DNA of 64,000 nucleotides from Candidatus Cohnella colombiensis (GTDB lineage Bacteria > Bacillota > Bacilli > Paenibacillales > Paenibacillaceae). Each line of letters starts with the position of its first letter. The first letter of the stretch is position 1. Shown one piece after another: positions 8,210-16,675 of this stretch. The notes below the pieces were generated by a model. The model saw only the letters and a program-made list of their open reading frames with translations, was not told the origin of the DNA and ran no database searches. The translations under genes were made by a program, and so were the position numbers. The stretch spans positions 3,534,001 to 3,598,000 of the forward strand of contig CP119317.1 of assembly GCA_029203125.1 (NCBI GenBank), given 5' to 3'.

Positions 8210-8394
8210 TTATCTTCATCCCCTTCGTTCCGACTTCTCATCCCTACAAGGTCGTTTATCTTAAGAATACCATTATGAATTTAATACTGCATCGACCATC
8301 CATCGTGATCATCTTTTGTATGTACATATTCTTTTATTCACCACATAAGCAAAAGCTTCTTCGGCATCCTTAGAGGAAGCTTTCCTGGCACAAT

Positions 8395-8456
8395 AAAAGC
8401 GTGTAGGAACCTTCATCGTCTTTGTAGACCATGATGGTGCTTACACGCTTTTTTTG
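8395..8456 (-). terminator. Terminator downstream of the FMN reductase gene
   Basis: Long imperfect hairpin: AAAAGCGTGTA pairs with TACACGCTTTT, with inner ACC/GGT and CAT/ATG pairs. T-runs stand on both strands. The remaining intergenic stretch 8210-8394 holds only the selO upstream region; no gene is visible there. Confidence 0.65.
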
Positions 8457-8507
8457 TACGCTGAGTACAGCGGTGATTTTATGCTTTAATCAAGCAAAAC
8501 CAAGCTT

Positions 8508-9101
8508 TTAGCGAATTGTGAACAATGCTTTTGACCAAGGAATGACTTGATCTAACATTTGATTCACTGAATCCGCTTGAACAGCTGCTGGCTTAAAGAC
8601 TGTACCGTTCTCAAAGTCTGTGAATAATGATAATGCTGGGTGAACACGAACATCTGCAATTAATAACTCACCCATAATGCCACGCAAATGTTCTGCTGCA
8701 CGTGCACCACCTACTGAACCATAAGATACGATACCTGCTGCTTTGTTGTTCCACTCTGCGCGAAGATAATCTAATGCATTCTTCAATGCACCGGTGATGG
8801 AATGGTTATATTCTTGAACGATGAATACGAATCCGTCGCAGCCTGCAATTTTTTCAGACCATGCTGTCACATTCGATGCATCACCACCAGCTTCACCTAA
8901 TAATGGTAGTTTGTAATCTGCAATATCAATGATCTCGTAATTTGCATCACCGCGTTTGTCTGCTAACTCTTTAACCCATGCCCCTACTTGTGGACTTACT
9001 CTTCCTTCACGTGTTGAACCTAGAATAATACCTATTTTTAATTTAGCCATTGTTTGTTCATCCTCTTTCTTTGCTCCAAATAATTTACTTATAATACCCA
9101 T
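8508..9101 (-). CDS. NAD(P)H-dependent FMN reductase (YieF/ChrR-type)
   Basis: A flavodoxin-fold oxidoreductase of 197 residues. The FMN phosphate loop is IGIILGSTREGRVSP, followed by VQEYNHSITGALKNALDYL and NKAAGIVSYGSVGGARAAEH, the hallmarks of the NADPH-dependent FMN reductase family that acts on quinones, chromate and free flavin. The ATG at 9101 has GGAGGTGA 10 nt upstream; the ATG at 9050 (MAKLKIG, AGAGGA before it) would give the more usual family length and is an alternative. A near-copy lies at the right end of the window (63706). It is terminated by the hairpin at 8395. Confidence 0.85.
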   Translation of the reverse strand: MGIISKLFGAKKEDEQTMAKLKIGIILGSTREGRVSPQVGAWVKELADKRGDANYEIIDIADYKLPLLGEAGGDASNVTAWSEKIAGCDGFVFIVQEYNHSITGALKNALDYLRAEWNNKAAGIVSYGSVGGARAAEHLRGIMGELLIADVRVHPALSLFTDFENGTVFKPAAVQADSVNQMLDQVIPWSKALFTIR

Positions 9102-9251
9102 AGCTATTGATTCACCTCCTGGCTTAATAAGCTGCACTGATCATTTCGATTCAGTACTCTAAGTTTATTAACTATACTTTTGATAGTTAAATTATATTAT
9201 TAAGTAACTGGTAAATCAACGGTAAAATATTCCAAGCGTTTAGAGCCTAGG

Positions 9252-9300
9252 ACAAAAAGAGAAAGGCCACAATTAGCTCACTAAGCTACTCGGGCCTTCC
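9252..9300 (-). terminator. Intrinsic terminator of the LysR gene
   Basis: On the minus strand GGAAGGCCC...GGCCTTTC with an inner TAGCT/AGCTA pair, then CTCTTTTTG. Confidence 0.65.
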
Positions 9301-9319
9301 TCTATCCATTAATCAAGCT

Positions 9320-10174
9320 CTAGACTCTTCGAGAAACTATTTCATCTATAAAGCATTGTAGCGTGCTCGATATATAGGAATCTTTGCGCCAAATAAAGAT
9401 AGTCGTAATTTCATGATAGGGTTCAGGTACGCTATGACAAAACACGGTGCCATTAGCAACCAAATCGGAAATCGATGATTCCGGAATAATCGTGATACCT
9501 ATTCCTGCAGCTACGCTACCTATAATCGTCCCGAACGTTCCGAATTCCATGATCTGTTTCGGGATTATTCCCTCAGTCTTCATCCAGCTTTCCAGTCTTT
9601 CGCGATATCCGCAACCTTTATTGTATAGCAGTAGCGGCCTCTTTGTTATTTCATCTATAGAAAAGGATTCCTCCTTTGTTACAAGTACTAGCTTTTCTTG
9701 AATAACCTCAACCTGCTCGATTAATGGATGCCTGATGGGCCCAGTAACAAAAGCTCCATCCAGTTTCATATCAATCATTTGTTGTAACAAATGATCGGTA
9801 ACCCCGGTTTTTAATGATAATTCAACATTGGGGTACTTGCTATAGTAAGAGGATAAGATGCCTGGTAGAGCATTCACTGTCTCCACGATCCCGATTTCTA
9901 GAATACCGGTGGGGTTCGACTTATCTTCGAATATGTGTTTCATTTCCTCCATTCTCGACAAGATCTCCCTCGAATGTTCCAACAACCGCTTACCTTCCGG
10001 ATTTAAGATCATCCCTCGCTTATGCCGATAGAACAATGGCGTCCGAAGCTCTTTCTCCAGCAGCTTTATTCTTGCTGTTACATTGGATTGAACGTAGTTT
10101 AGCTCCAATGCGGCTTTACTGACACTTCCGTGTGTAGCAACTGTCTGAAAAATTTTCAAATCATTAAATTCCAA
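9320..10174 (-). CDS. LysR-family transcriptional regulator
   Basis: A 284-residue LTTR. The N-terminal helix-turn-helix is FQTVATHGSVSKAALELNYV QSNVTARI, ending LEKELRTPLFYRHKRGMILN; the effector-binding domain follows from about residue 90 (GILEIGIVETVNALPGIL) to the end. The start is a TTG at 10174 with AGAGGGG five nt upstream; the HTH would be cut by any later start. It is divergent from the EamA transporter at 10338, and the gap holds a T-N11-A site, so control of that transporter is likely. The effector is unknown. Confidence 0.88.
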   Translation of the reverse strand: MEFNDLKIFQTVATHGSVSKAALELNYVQSNVTARIKLLEKELRTPLFYRHKRGMILNPEGKRLLEHSREILSRMEEMKHIFEDKSNPTGILEIGIVETVNALPGILSSYYSKYPNVELSLKTGVTDHLLQQMIDMKLDGAFVTGPIRHPLIEQVEVIQEKLVLVTKEESFSIDEITKRPLLLYNKGCGYRERLESWMKTEGIIPKQIMEFGTFGTIIGSVAAGIGITIIPESSISDLVANGTVFCHSVPEPYHEITTIFIWRKDSYISSTLQCFIDEIVSRRV

Positions 10175-10221
10175 TTGAACCCCTCTTCTGCTCTTTAATA
10201 CGTATACATCTCGTGTCAGGT

Positions 10222-10236
10222 ATCATTATAAATGAT
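10222..10236. promoter_or_regulatory. LysR-type T-N11-A operator
   Basis: ATCATT-ATA-AATGAT is a perfect 6-bp inverted repeat and contains TCATTATAAATGA, the T-N11-A form of LTTR boxes. A second half-site ATCATTT lies at 10254-10260. Both are between the divergent regulator and transporter. Confidence 0.6.
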
Positions 10237-10337
10237 GATTTAATCAATTTTCAATCATTTTATCTTAGTCCTCTGCTCTCCTATAATGAATGATATATAA
10301 CGTGTTGGCAGCTTCATGCTAGAGAAAGAGAGATTCC

Positions 10338-11327
10338 ATGCTAAAAAAACAAATCATCCTAGGGTCCCTTCTGTGCTTGATCGCAAGCATGTCATGGGGG
10401 GCTATGTTTCCCGTTGCACACATTGCAATGCAGCAAATTGATCCATTTTACTTTTCGTTTATCCGTTATTTCACTGTTGCTGTCATTCTCAGCGTGTTGC
10501 TTTGGATGAAAGAGGGAAGAGCGTCATTTCGTCTCGATGGAAAGGGTAAGACATTATTGTTTTTGGGAACGATGGCATTTACGGTCTATAACATGGCCGT
10601 CTTCCTCGGACAGAAACTCATGGGGGAATCGGGTACAATCGCCGCCTCGATTATGGAAGTCCTCATGCCGATGATATCCATTATAGTCATGTGGATTACA
10701 TCAAAAAAAGTACCGAATAAAAACACGCTCGTAATTGTAGGTATCGCGCTTGCTGGTGCTTTACTCGTTATCACCAAAGGGGAATTGGCATTTTTCATGA
10801 TGGCTGGGCAACATCTTGTTCCTTTACTTCTTATACTTATAGGAGTTATTGGATGGGTTGTGTACTCGATGGGAGGGAACCAATTTCGAAATTGGTCGAT
10901 CCTACGCTATTCTACGATTACTTGCTTGCTGGGTAGTGCGGTGTCTTTCGTCATCGTTACGCTTGCCTCCGTCTTTCATTTGGTTCCCGTTCCTACCTGG
11001 CATACGATCCTCTCGATTAAATATGAAATGTCCTTCATGATCTTATTGCCAGGGCTGGCAGCCTTGCTTTGCTGGAATTCAGGGCTCAAATTGCTATCGC
11101 CGATTAACGGCCTATTATTTATTAATTTTGTTCCCATCACCACATTTGTTTTTATGGCCTTTCAAGGCTATCAAATCAGTAAAATTGAGCTTCTTGGAAC
11201 GTTGCTCATTATGTTTGCTCTAATTTGGAACAATATACAACAAAGGAAAACGAAACGCTCGAATGACAACAGAGCATATTCTGCTAGCCGGGTGTCTAAA
11301 GAAGAGATGATGAAGGCTGCCCGATAG
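10338..11327 (+). CDS. EamA/DMT-family transporter
   Basis: A 329-residue membrane protein with about ten hydrophobic segments arranged as two EamA halves. The first half starts LLCLIASMSWGAMFPVAHIA and has DPFYFSFIRYF; the second starts LILIGVIGWVVYSMGGNQF. This drug/metabolite superfamily exports amino acids, metabolites or toxic compounds; the substrate is not readable. The ATG follows AAAGAGAG. Divergence from the LysR gene with a shared T-N11-A box suggests substrate-responsive induction. The C-terminus is charged and cytoplasmic (RKTKRSNDN). Confidence 0.85.
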   Translation: MLKKQIILGSLLCLIASMSWGAMFPVAHIAMQQIDPFYFSFIRYFTVAVILSVLLWMKEGRASFRLDGKGKTLLFLGTMAFTVYNMAVFLGQKLMGESGTIAASIMEVLMPMISIIVMWITSKKVPNKNTLVIVGIALAGALLVITKGELAFFMMAGQHLVPLLLILIGVIGWVVYSMGGNQFRNWSILRYSTITCLLGSAVSFVIVTLASVFHLVPVPTWHTILSIKYEMSFMILLPGLAALLCWNSGLKLLSPINGLLFINFVPITTFVFMAFQGYQISKIELLGTLLIMFALIWNNIQQRKTKRSNDNRAYSASRVSKEEMMKAAR

Positions 11328-11343
11328 AAATCGGACAGCCTTC
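11312..11343. terminator. Convergent terminator between the EamA and M20 genes
   Basis: GAAGGCTG-C-CCGAT pairs with ATCGG-A-CAGCCTTC around AGAA; it overlaps the last codons of the EamA gene. The tail is ACTTTTAG on the plus strand. Confidence 0.6.
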
Positions 11344-11347
11344 ACTT

Positions 11348-12538
11348 TTAGTCCAATTGATAATAACTGCAGACCACTTGTCCAACAGCTTTCGCAGCTA
11401 CGAGAAGTGCATCTTCATCGATATCAAATTTGGGATGATGATTGAAGTAAGGGCTATCTACTCCTTTTGGCGAACATGCGATGTAGAAGAAGCACGCAGG
11501 GAATTTGTCAGCATAATGAGCAAAGTCTTCGGATGGGGACATTGCCGGAAATTCTTTTACTTCTTTAATATCTTTATCATCCATGCTTCGTAAGCTTTCC
11601 GCAACCTTAGCCGTAAGCTCAGGGTTGTTATTTAGAGGTGGATAATCCGGAGTATACGTAAGCTCGCATGTTACGCCAAATTCTTCTTCAATTCCGCTTA
11701 CAATCCGTTTCACTTCCTTGTCAATCGTATCTTTTGTTTCCACAGTCATATACCGAATATCACCTTCAAGCTCTACACTATCCTTGATCACGTTGAATGT
11801 ACCTTTTCCATCAAAGGACCCGATTGTAATAACACCAATATCGAAAGGACTTAATCTGCGGCTAACAATCGTTTGAGCAGCTACAACAAAATGTGCGGCA
11901 GCAACAATGGCATCGTTAGCGAGATGCGGAGAGGAACCGTGTCCCCCCCTTCCTTGAACCTTTAATTTCATGTAGGCTCGTCCAGTAAAGGAATACCCTG
12001 CATGATATCCTACTGTTCCCGCTGGCCCCAAAGGGAGCAAATGGATGCCATAAATCGCGTCTAAATCGTCAATCAAGCCTGATTGTACAATACTTAATGC
12101 TCCGCCAGGAGGTACCTCTTCTGCATGCTGGTGAATCACTTTTATTGTACCTGGAATGGCATCTTTTAATTGAATTAAGCAATCGGCTAAAACTAACAAG
12201 TAGGCTGTATGACCATCATGTCCACACGCATGCATAACTCCTTCATTCTTTGATTTAAATGGTACATCCGCTTCTTCAAGGATAGGAAGCGCATCAAAAT
12301 CAGCGCGAAGCCCGATTGTGTTCCCAGGCTTTCCACCTTTGATCGTTACAATGATGCCCAGACCATTCCCAACATTGGTTTGAATGTCGACATCTTTACC
12401 TTTATAAAAATCCACAATATATTGAGCCGTTTTTTCCTCTTTAAAGGATACCTCAGGATTTTCATGCAAGTGTCGACGGATTCCGATTATTTCATCTTTA
12501 CGTGATTCTAACATGCTCATTAATTGACTTCTCATCAT
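11348..12538 (-). CDS. M20-family amidohydrolase (N-acyl amino acid hydrolase type)
   Basis: A 396-residue zinc-dependent hydrolase of the M20D group (IAA-amino-acid hydrolase/AmaA/YhaA type). Visible motifs: IGIRRHLHENPEVSFKE, GLRADFDALPI, MHACGHDGHTAYLL (metal ligands Cys/His about residues 104-108), HQHAEEVPPGGA (catalytic Glu) and the dimerisation domain beginning GRGGHGSSPHLANDAIVAA. It removes acyl groups from N-acyl amino acids or peptides. AAGGAG precedes the ATG. It follows the MFS gene by 34 bp on the same strand, so import (or export) of the substrate or product by that transporter is a fair inference. Confidence 0.88.
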   Translation of the reverse strand: MMRSQLMSMLESRKDEIIGIRRHLHENPEVSFKEEKTAQYIVDFYKGKDVDIQTNVGNGLGIIVTIKGGKPGNTIGLRADFDALPILEEADVPFKSKNEGVMHACGHDGHTAYLLVLADCLIQLKDAIPGTIKVIHQHAEEVPPGGALSIVQSGLIDDLDAIYGIHLLPLGPAGTVGYHAGYSFTGRAYMKLKVQGRGGHGSSPHLANDAIVAAAHFVVAAQTIVSRRLSPFDIGVITIGSFDGKGTFNVIKDSVELEGDIRYMTVETKDTIDKEVKRIVSGIEEEFGVTCELTYTPDYPPLNNNPELTAKVAESLRSMDDKDIKEVKEFPAMSPSEDFAHYADKFPACFFYIACSPKGVDSPYFNHHPKFDIDEDALLVAAKAVGQVVCSYYQLD

Positions 12539-12572
12539 TTGGGTCTCCTTGTTGATGGGATACTAAATCTTT

Positions 12573-14018
12573 TCAACTGCGACCTTCTGTCACTGACCGA
12601 ATGGGTATACGTTTAGATTTAGTTTTTGTCGATGAATCATTGGATGGCTTACCGGCACTTTTTGGAACCATTATCACAATTGAAAGAATAGAAAGCACCC
12701 CGAAAATAACGTTTACGATAATCCCTGCTGATGCAGCAGTCGCAACATTCCCAGACGCTGCTATTGAACTATATACCGTTGCGGAAATTGCAACACCGAA
12801 CGCACTCCCGAGTGAGCTAGCCATTTTGTAAATCCCTGCTGCTTCACCCACTTTATTGGATGGCGAATTGGATACAGATGTATCTGTAGAAGGCGTCGCA
12901 TATATGCCAAGTCCAAGACCAAATAAAGCAAACCCAATGAACACTGTGACTGTATACGCAAAGTCAGGCAGAAATGTGAGCCCCATAGCCGCCACACCAA
13001 CCGTAGTGATAATAGCGCCCCAAATCATTGGTAATTTCGCACCCACTTTTTGCAGGATTTTCTCACCTACACGAATCATGGCAAGCACGGCTACTAAATA
13101 TCCAATCGACAGCATTCCTGACTGAAAAGCAGTAAATCCTCGACCTACTTGAACATAAGTATTCGCAACAACTAGCGTTCCAGCTACCGCGTTTAGCAAA
13201 AAGTTTGAATATGTGGCACCTGCGTATGGTTTATTTTTAAATAATGAAAAATCAACGAGCGCCATACTTTTCTTTTTTTCAACTTTGAAGAAGATAAAAG
13301 CTCCTATTATCGCTATTACCGCAAGAATTATGGAAATTGAACTTGTCCAGCCTAAGACCGCACCGAAGGTAATAAAAACATTTAATGCGATCATGATGAC
13401 GATAAAGATAACTAAACCACTATAATCAAATTTAAATGCACCGGTTCCTTCCGCTTTACTTTCAGGTGTATCCTTGATCAACCACATTGCGAGAAGGGCA
13501 AATGCTATGGAGAAGATAAATATCCATCTCCATCCCATATAAGTTGCAATTGCACCTCCTGCTAACGAACATACCCCTGAACCGCCCCACGATCCAATTG
13601 ACCAGTAACTTAATGCACGTTGTCTGTCCTTACCATCAAAGTAAGCTTTCATTAGGGCAATCGTTGCCGGCATAATACAAGCTGCGGAAAGTCCTTGAAC
13701 AACACGACCGATAATTAACAGCACGGATCCATGAGCGAATACAAGACACAGGGAACCGACAACGCTTAAAGTTAATCCGATATACGTCATTTTTCTACGT
13801 CCAATTTTATCAGCAAGCCCACCGGCAGCTACAATAAACATTCCTGAGAATAAGGCACTTAAGCTGATGGCAATATTCAACGTTCCATGCGAAATCCCTA
13901 GATCTGATTGAACAGCTGGAACAACATTGACCATAGCCTGTGCGAAAAGCCAAAATGTGATTACCCCGAACACAATCCCTGTAATCAGCTTATCCGTGCC
14001 TTTATAATTTGTTTCCAT
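12573..14018 (-). CDS. MFS transporter, 14-helix (DHA2-like)
   Basis: A 481-residue major-facilitator protein with about 14 hydrophobic segments. Motif A is GGLADKIGRRKMTYIG after helix 2, and the motif-C region is WRWIFIFSIAFALLAM after GGAIATYMG. AAGGGGG precedes the ATG. The C-terminus is basic (STKTKSKRIPIRS). It is the first gene of a two-gene operon with the M20 amidohydrolase. Drug efflux annotation would be automatic for this subfamily, but the partner suggests an acylated amino acid or peptide substrate instead; this cannot be settled here. Confidence 0.85.
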   Translation of the reverse strand: METNYKGTDKLITGIVFGVITFWLFAQAMVNVVPAVQSDLGISHGTLNIAISLSALFSGMFIVAAGGLADKIGRRKMTYIGLTLSVVGSLCLVFAHGSVLLIIGRVVQGLSAACIMPATIALMKAYFDGKDRQRALSYWSIGSWGGSGVCSLAGGAIATYMGWRWIFIFSIAFALLAMWLIKDTPESKAEGTGAFKFDYSGLVIFIVIMIALNVFITFGAVLGWTSSISIILAVIAIIGAFIFFKVEKKKSMALVDFSLFKNKPYAGATYSNFLLNAVAGTLVVANTYVQVGRGFTAFQSGMLSIGYLVAVLAMIRVGEKILQKVGAKLPMIWGAIITTVGVAAMGLTFLPDFAYTVTVFIGFALFGLGLGIYATPSTDTSVSNSPSNKVGEAAGIYKMASSLGSAFGVAISATVYSSIAASGNVATAASAGIIVNVIFGVLSILSIVIMVPKSAGKPSNDSSTKTKSKRIPIRSVTEGRS

Positions 14019-14221
14019 AATTAAGCCCCCTTCCCTTCACTTTCAATAGGATTTGTAAAAACACAAAATCCTAATCATTACGTTTCTATACTCTATGTTG
14101 TGACAAACATCACAGTTAGCTAATGAAATTGAAGGTATACTTGGTTATATTTGCGTTGAAATCCCATCGAAAAAAGACCTCATTTCTAACAATTTCGTTC
14201 GAATTGTACGGAGGTATGCTT

Positions 14222-14509
14222 ATGTGCTATGAAATAATGGATAGTGACCAACAAATAAATGTCATTTTAACCGGAATGATCAGCGTGAACGAAGCAACCT
14301 CCATTAGACAGAAATTGTTTCCGCTTATACATCAACAATTTCACAGCATCACTTTCCATCTGGGGTCAGTTACGGAGATAGACAGCTCCGGACTTGGATT
14401 ATTACTGGCTGTTCAGAAGATCGGCACGAATTGCAATGCTAGCGTTTCGTTTTTAGACGTCCACGAACAGCTAAAAGAACGTCTACACATGGCCGGAATA
14501 AAATTTTAA
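14222..14509 (+). CDS. STAS-domain protein (anti-sigma-factor-antagonist-like)
   Basis: A 95-residue single STAS domain. It has VILTGMISVNEATSIRQKLF and then HLGSVTEIDSSGLGLLLAVQ, where the Ser-Ser of DSSG is the site phosphorylated in SpoIIAA/RsbV-type antagonists. GGAGG (14210-14214) lies 7 nt before the ATG at 14222, so the frame's earlier part is not coding. No matching anti-sigma kinase is nearby. It leads a group with a GGDEF-EAL protein and a chemoreceptor, so a role as phospho-switch in that signalling group is plausible but unproved. Confidence 0.75.
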   Translation: MCYEIMDSDQQINVILTGMISVNEATSIRQKLFPLIHQQFHSITFHLGSVTEIDSSGLGLLLAVQKIGTNCNASVSFLDVHEQLKERLHMAGIKF

Positions 14510-14551
14510 CGTTAGGGATTCAACGGCACAGCAGCAGAGAGGTGTTCTTCA

Positions 14552-16675
14552 ATGAATCGACATAGTCGACATGCAGTTGCCCTTGGGGAGAGACAAGCAC
14601 CGGAAAACTTCATATTGCCATACGCCAGAATATTTCACGAATCAGAGGAAGCCATCATGGTTACTGATCGTCACTCGAGAATCGTGAGCGTAAATCCTGC
14701 TTTCACTTCCATTACTGGTTATGACGAGTCGGAAGCTATCGGACAAAAACCGAGCATACTGAAATCCCATTACCATGATCCCGAGTTCTACGTTAAGATG
14801 TGGGCATCCATTCATCAGGACGGAAGTTGGAGCGGAGAGATCCGGAATCGCAGAAAAAATGGAGAAATCTATCCGGAGTGGCTATCTATTAATAGCATAG
14901 AGGACGAGAACGGGATTCTTATCTATTACGTGGGCATGTTCTCTGATATTACCCTGCGTAAGAATACACTTTCTAAGCTCCGGCTACACGCGCAAGTGTT
15001 CAGCAATGCCAGCGAAGGAATTATGATTACGGATAAGCAACTCAAAATACTTTCTGTCAATCAAGCCTTCACGACAATGACTGGATATACAGAACGGGAA
15101 GCTGTCGGGCATACGCCACGTTTACTTCACTCCGGCCTGCAGGATCAGTATTTTTACATTAAAATGTGGGAAAGCATTCATGCAACCGGCTTCTGGGAAG
15201 GTGAAATTTGGAACAAAAGGAAGAACGGAGAGCTATACCCCGAGTGGCTGTCCATAACGACCTTACGGGATGAAGGGGGAAATATTACAAATTATATTGG
15301 AATGTTCGCAGATATTACAGAGCGTAAACAGACCGAGGAGCATCTGAAATATTTGGCTCACTTCGATAAATTAACAGGTCTGCCTAATCGAACCTTGCTT
15401 TGCGAATTAGTTAATGAAGCAACAGTGAGATGCATGAAAACAATTCGGAAGTTTGCCTTGTTTTTCATTGACCTCGATCGGTTCAAAATGGTTAACGACT
15501 CGTTGGGACACAGCGTCGGAGATAAGCTACTCCAACAGGTAGCCAAGCGTCTAAGCTCAGTCGTGAGATCGGACGATGTTGTGTCTCGATTGGGCGGTGA
15601 CGAGTTTATTATCGTTCTACAGCACTTGGAGGAGCCGGAGGAAGCGATCCTTATTGCTAATCAGCTCATTTCTAGTATCAAGCAACCCTTCTCAGTGGCA
15701 GACAATGAGCTTTATCTTAACGCAAGCATTGGAATATGTATGTATCCCAATCACGGCGAGGATTTCGAAACGCTGCTCAAGAACGCCGATTTAGCTATGT
15801 ACCAAGCCAAGATCCAGAATGGTGGATACCAGTTTTTCAACGAAAACATCCTTAGTACGTTCCTGCGAAAGCTTGAACTCGAGAACGAGCTAAGGTGGGC
15901 CATTGCCAAAAATCAGATTACACTCCATTATCAGCCACAAGTCAGTGCAGAAACAGGGGATATGAAGGGAATGGAGGCGCTGATCCGCTGGAACCATCCT
16001 ACACTAGGACCTGTCTCCCCCGGAGAATTCATCCCGATTGCAGAGGAGACAGGCATCATTATGGAGATCGGAAAATGGGTATTGAAGGAGGTTTGTGCAC
16101 AGCTGAATCGTTGGTCCTCCAAATCGTATGTCGTGCCGCCGATTGCCATTAATTTATCTGCCAGGCAGTTTCTGGCGCCGGACTTAGCTTCCACCTTTCA
16201 TGATATTGTTCGCCAGACGTGCTGCAACCCACAGCATATCGTCATTGAAATAACAGAAAGCAGTAGCATGCACGACATAGAATCGGTGCTGCCGATTCTG
16301 CACGAGTTCAAATCGTTTGGCTTCCAAATCGCAATAGACGATTTCGGTAAAGGTTACTCCTCACTTGGTTATATCAAACAGTTTCCAATCGATATTCTTA
16401 AGATTGACTTGAGCTTCGTCCAGGAGCTGATCAGCGATTCGAAGAGCACTGTCATTACGAAAGCCATTATCGACATGTCGCATGGCATGAATCTTCAAGT
16501 CATTGCGGAAGGGGTTGAGACCCTAGAACAATTGGAATATCTGCGAACGATGAATTGTGACATTGTACAGGGTTATGTGATTGATCGGCCTATGCCATCT
16601 GAGCAGCTCGAAGCAAGTTACTTAAGAGGAGTGAACCCACATGAAGAAATGGTTCAAACAACCTATCAATCATAG
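14552..16675 (+). CDS. PAS-PAS-GGDEF-EAL cyclic-di-GMP signalling protein
   Basis: A 707-residue cytoplasmic protein with no membrane segment. Two PAS/PAC units lie at about 27-135 and 148-258, each with the pattern GxWSGEI-NRRKNGE-YPEWLS. The GGDEF domain carries an intact GGDEF at 348-352 (diguanylate cyclase). The EAL domain carries an intact EAL at 475-477, IAIDDFGKGYSSL and VIAEGVETLEQ (c-di-GMP phosphodiesterase). Both active sites look complete, so the net activity cannot be predicted. AGAGGT precedes the ATG. The chemoreceptor start lies inside its last codons (35-bp overlap), which implies translational coupling. Confidence 0.92.
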   Translation: MNRHSRHAVALGERQAPENFILPYARIFHESEEAIMVTDRHSRIVSVNPAFTSITGYDESEAIGQKPSILKSHYHDPEFYVKMWASIHQDGSWSGEIRNRRKNGEIYPEWLSINSIEDENGILIYYVGMFSDITLRKNTLSKLRLHAQVFSNASEGIMITDKQLKILSVNQAFTTMTGYTEREAVGHTPRLLHSGLQDQYFYIKMWESIHATGFWEGEIWNKRKNGELYPEWLSITTLRDEGGNITNYIGMFADITERKQTEEHLKYLAHFDKLTGLPNRTLLCELVNEATVRCMKTIRKFALFFIDLDRFKMVNDSLGHSVGDKLLQQVAKRLSSVVRSDDVVSRLGGDEFIIVLQHLEEPEEAILIANQLISSIKQPFSVADNELYLNASIGICMYPNHGEDFETLLKNADLAMYQAKIQNGGYQFFNENILSTFLRKLELENELRWAIAKNQITLHYQPQVSAETGDMKGMEALIRWNHPTLGPVSPGEFIPIAEETGIIMEIGKWVLKEVCAQLNRWSSKSYVVPPIAINLSARQFLAPDLASTFHDIVRQTCCNPQHIVIEITESSSMHDIESVLPILHEFKSFGFQIAIDDFGKGYSSLGYIKQFPIDILKIDLSFVQELISDSKSTVITKAIIDMSHGMNLQVIAEGVETLEQLEYLRTMNCDIVQGYVIDRPMPSEQLEASYLRGVNPHEEMVQTTYQS

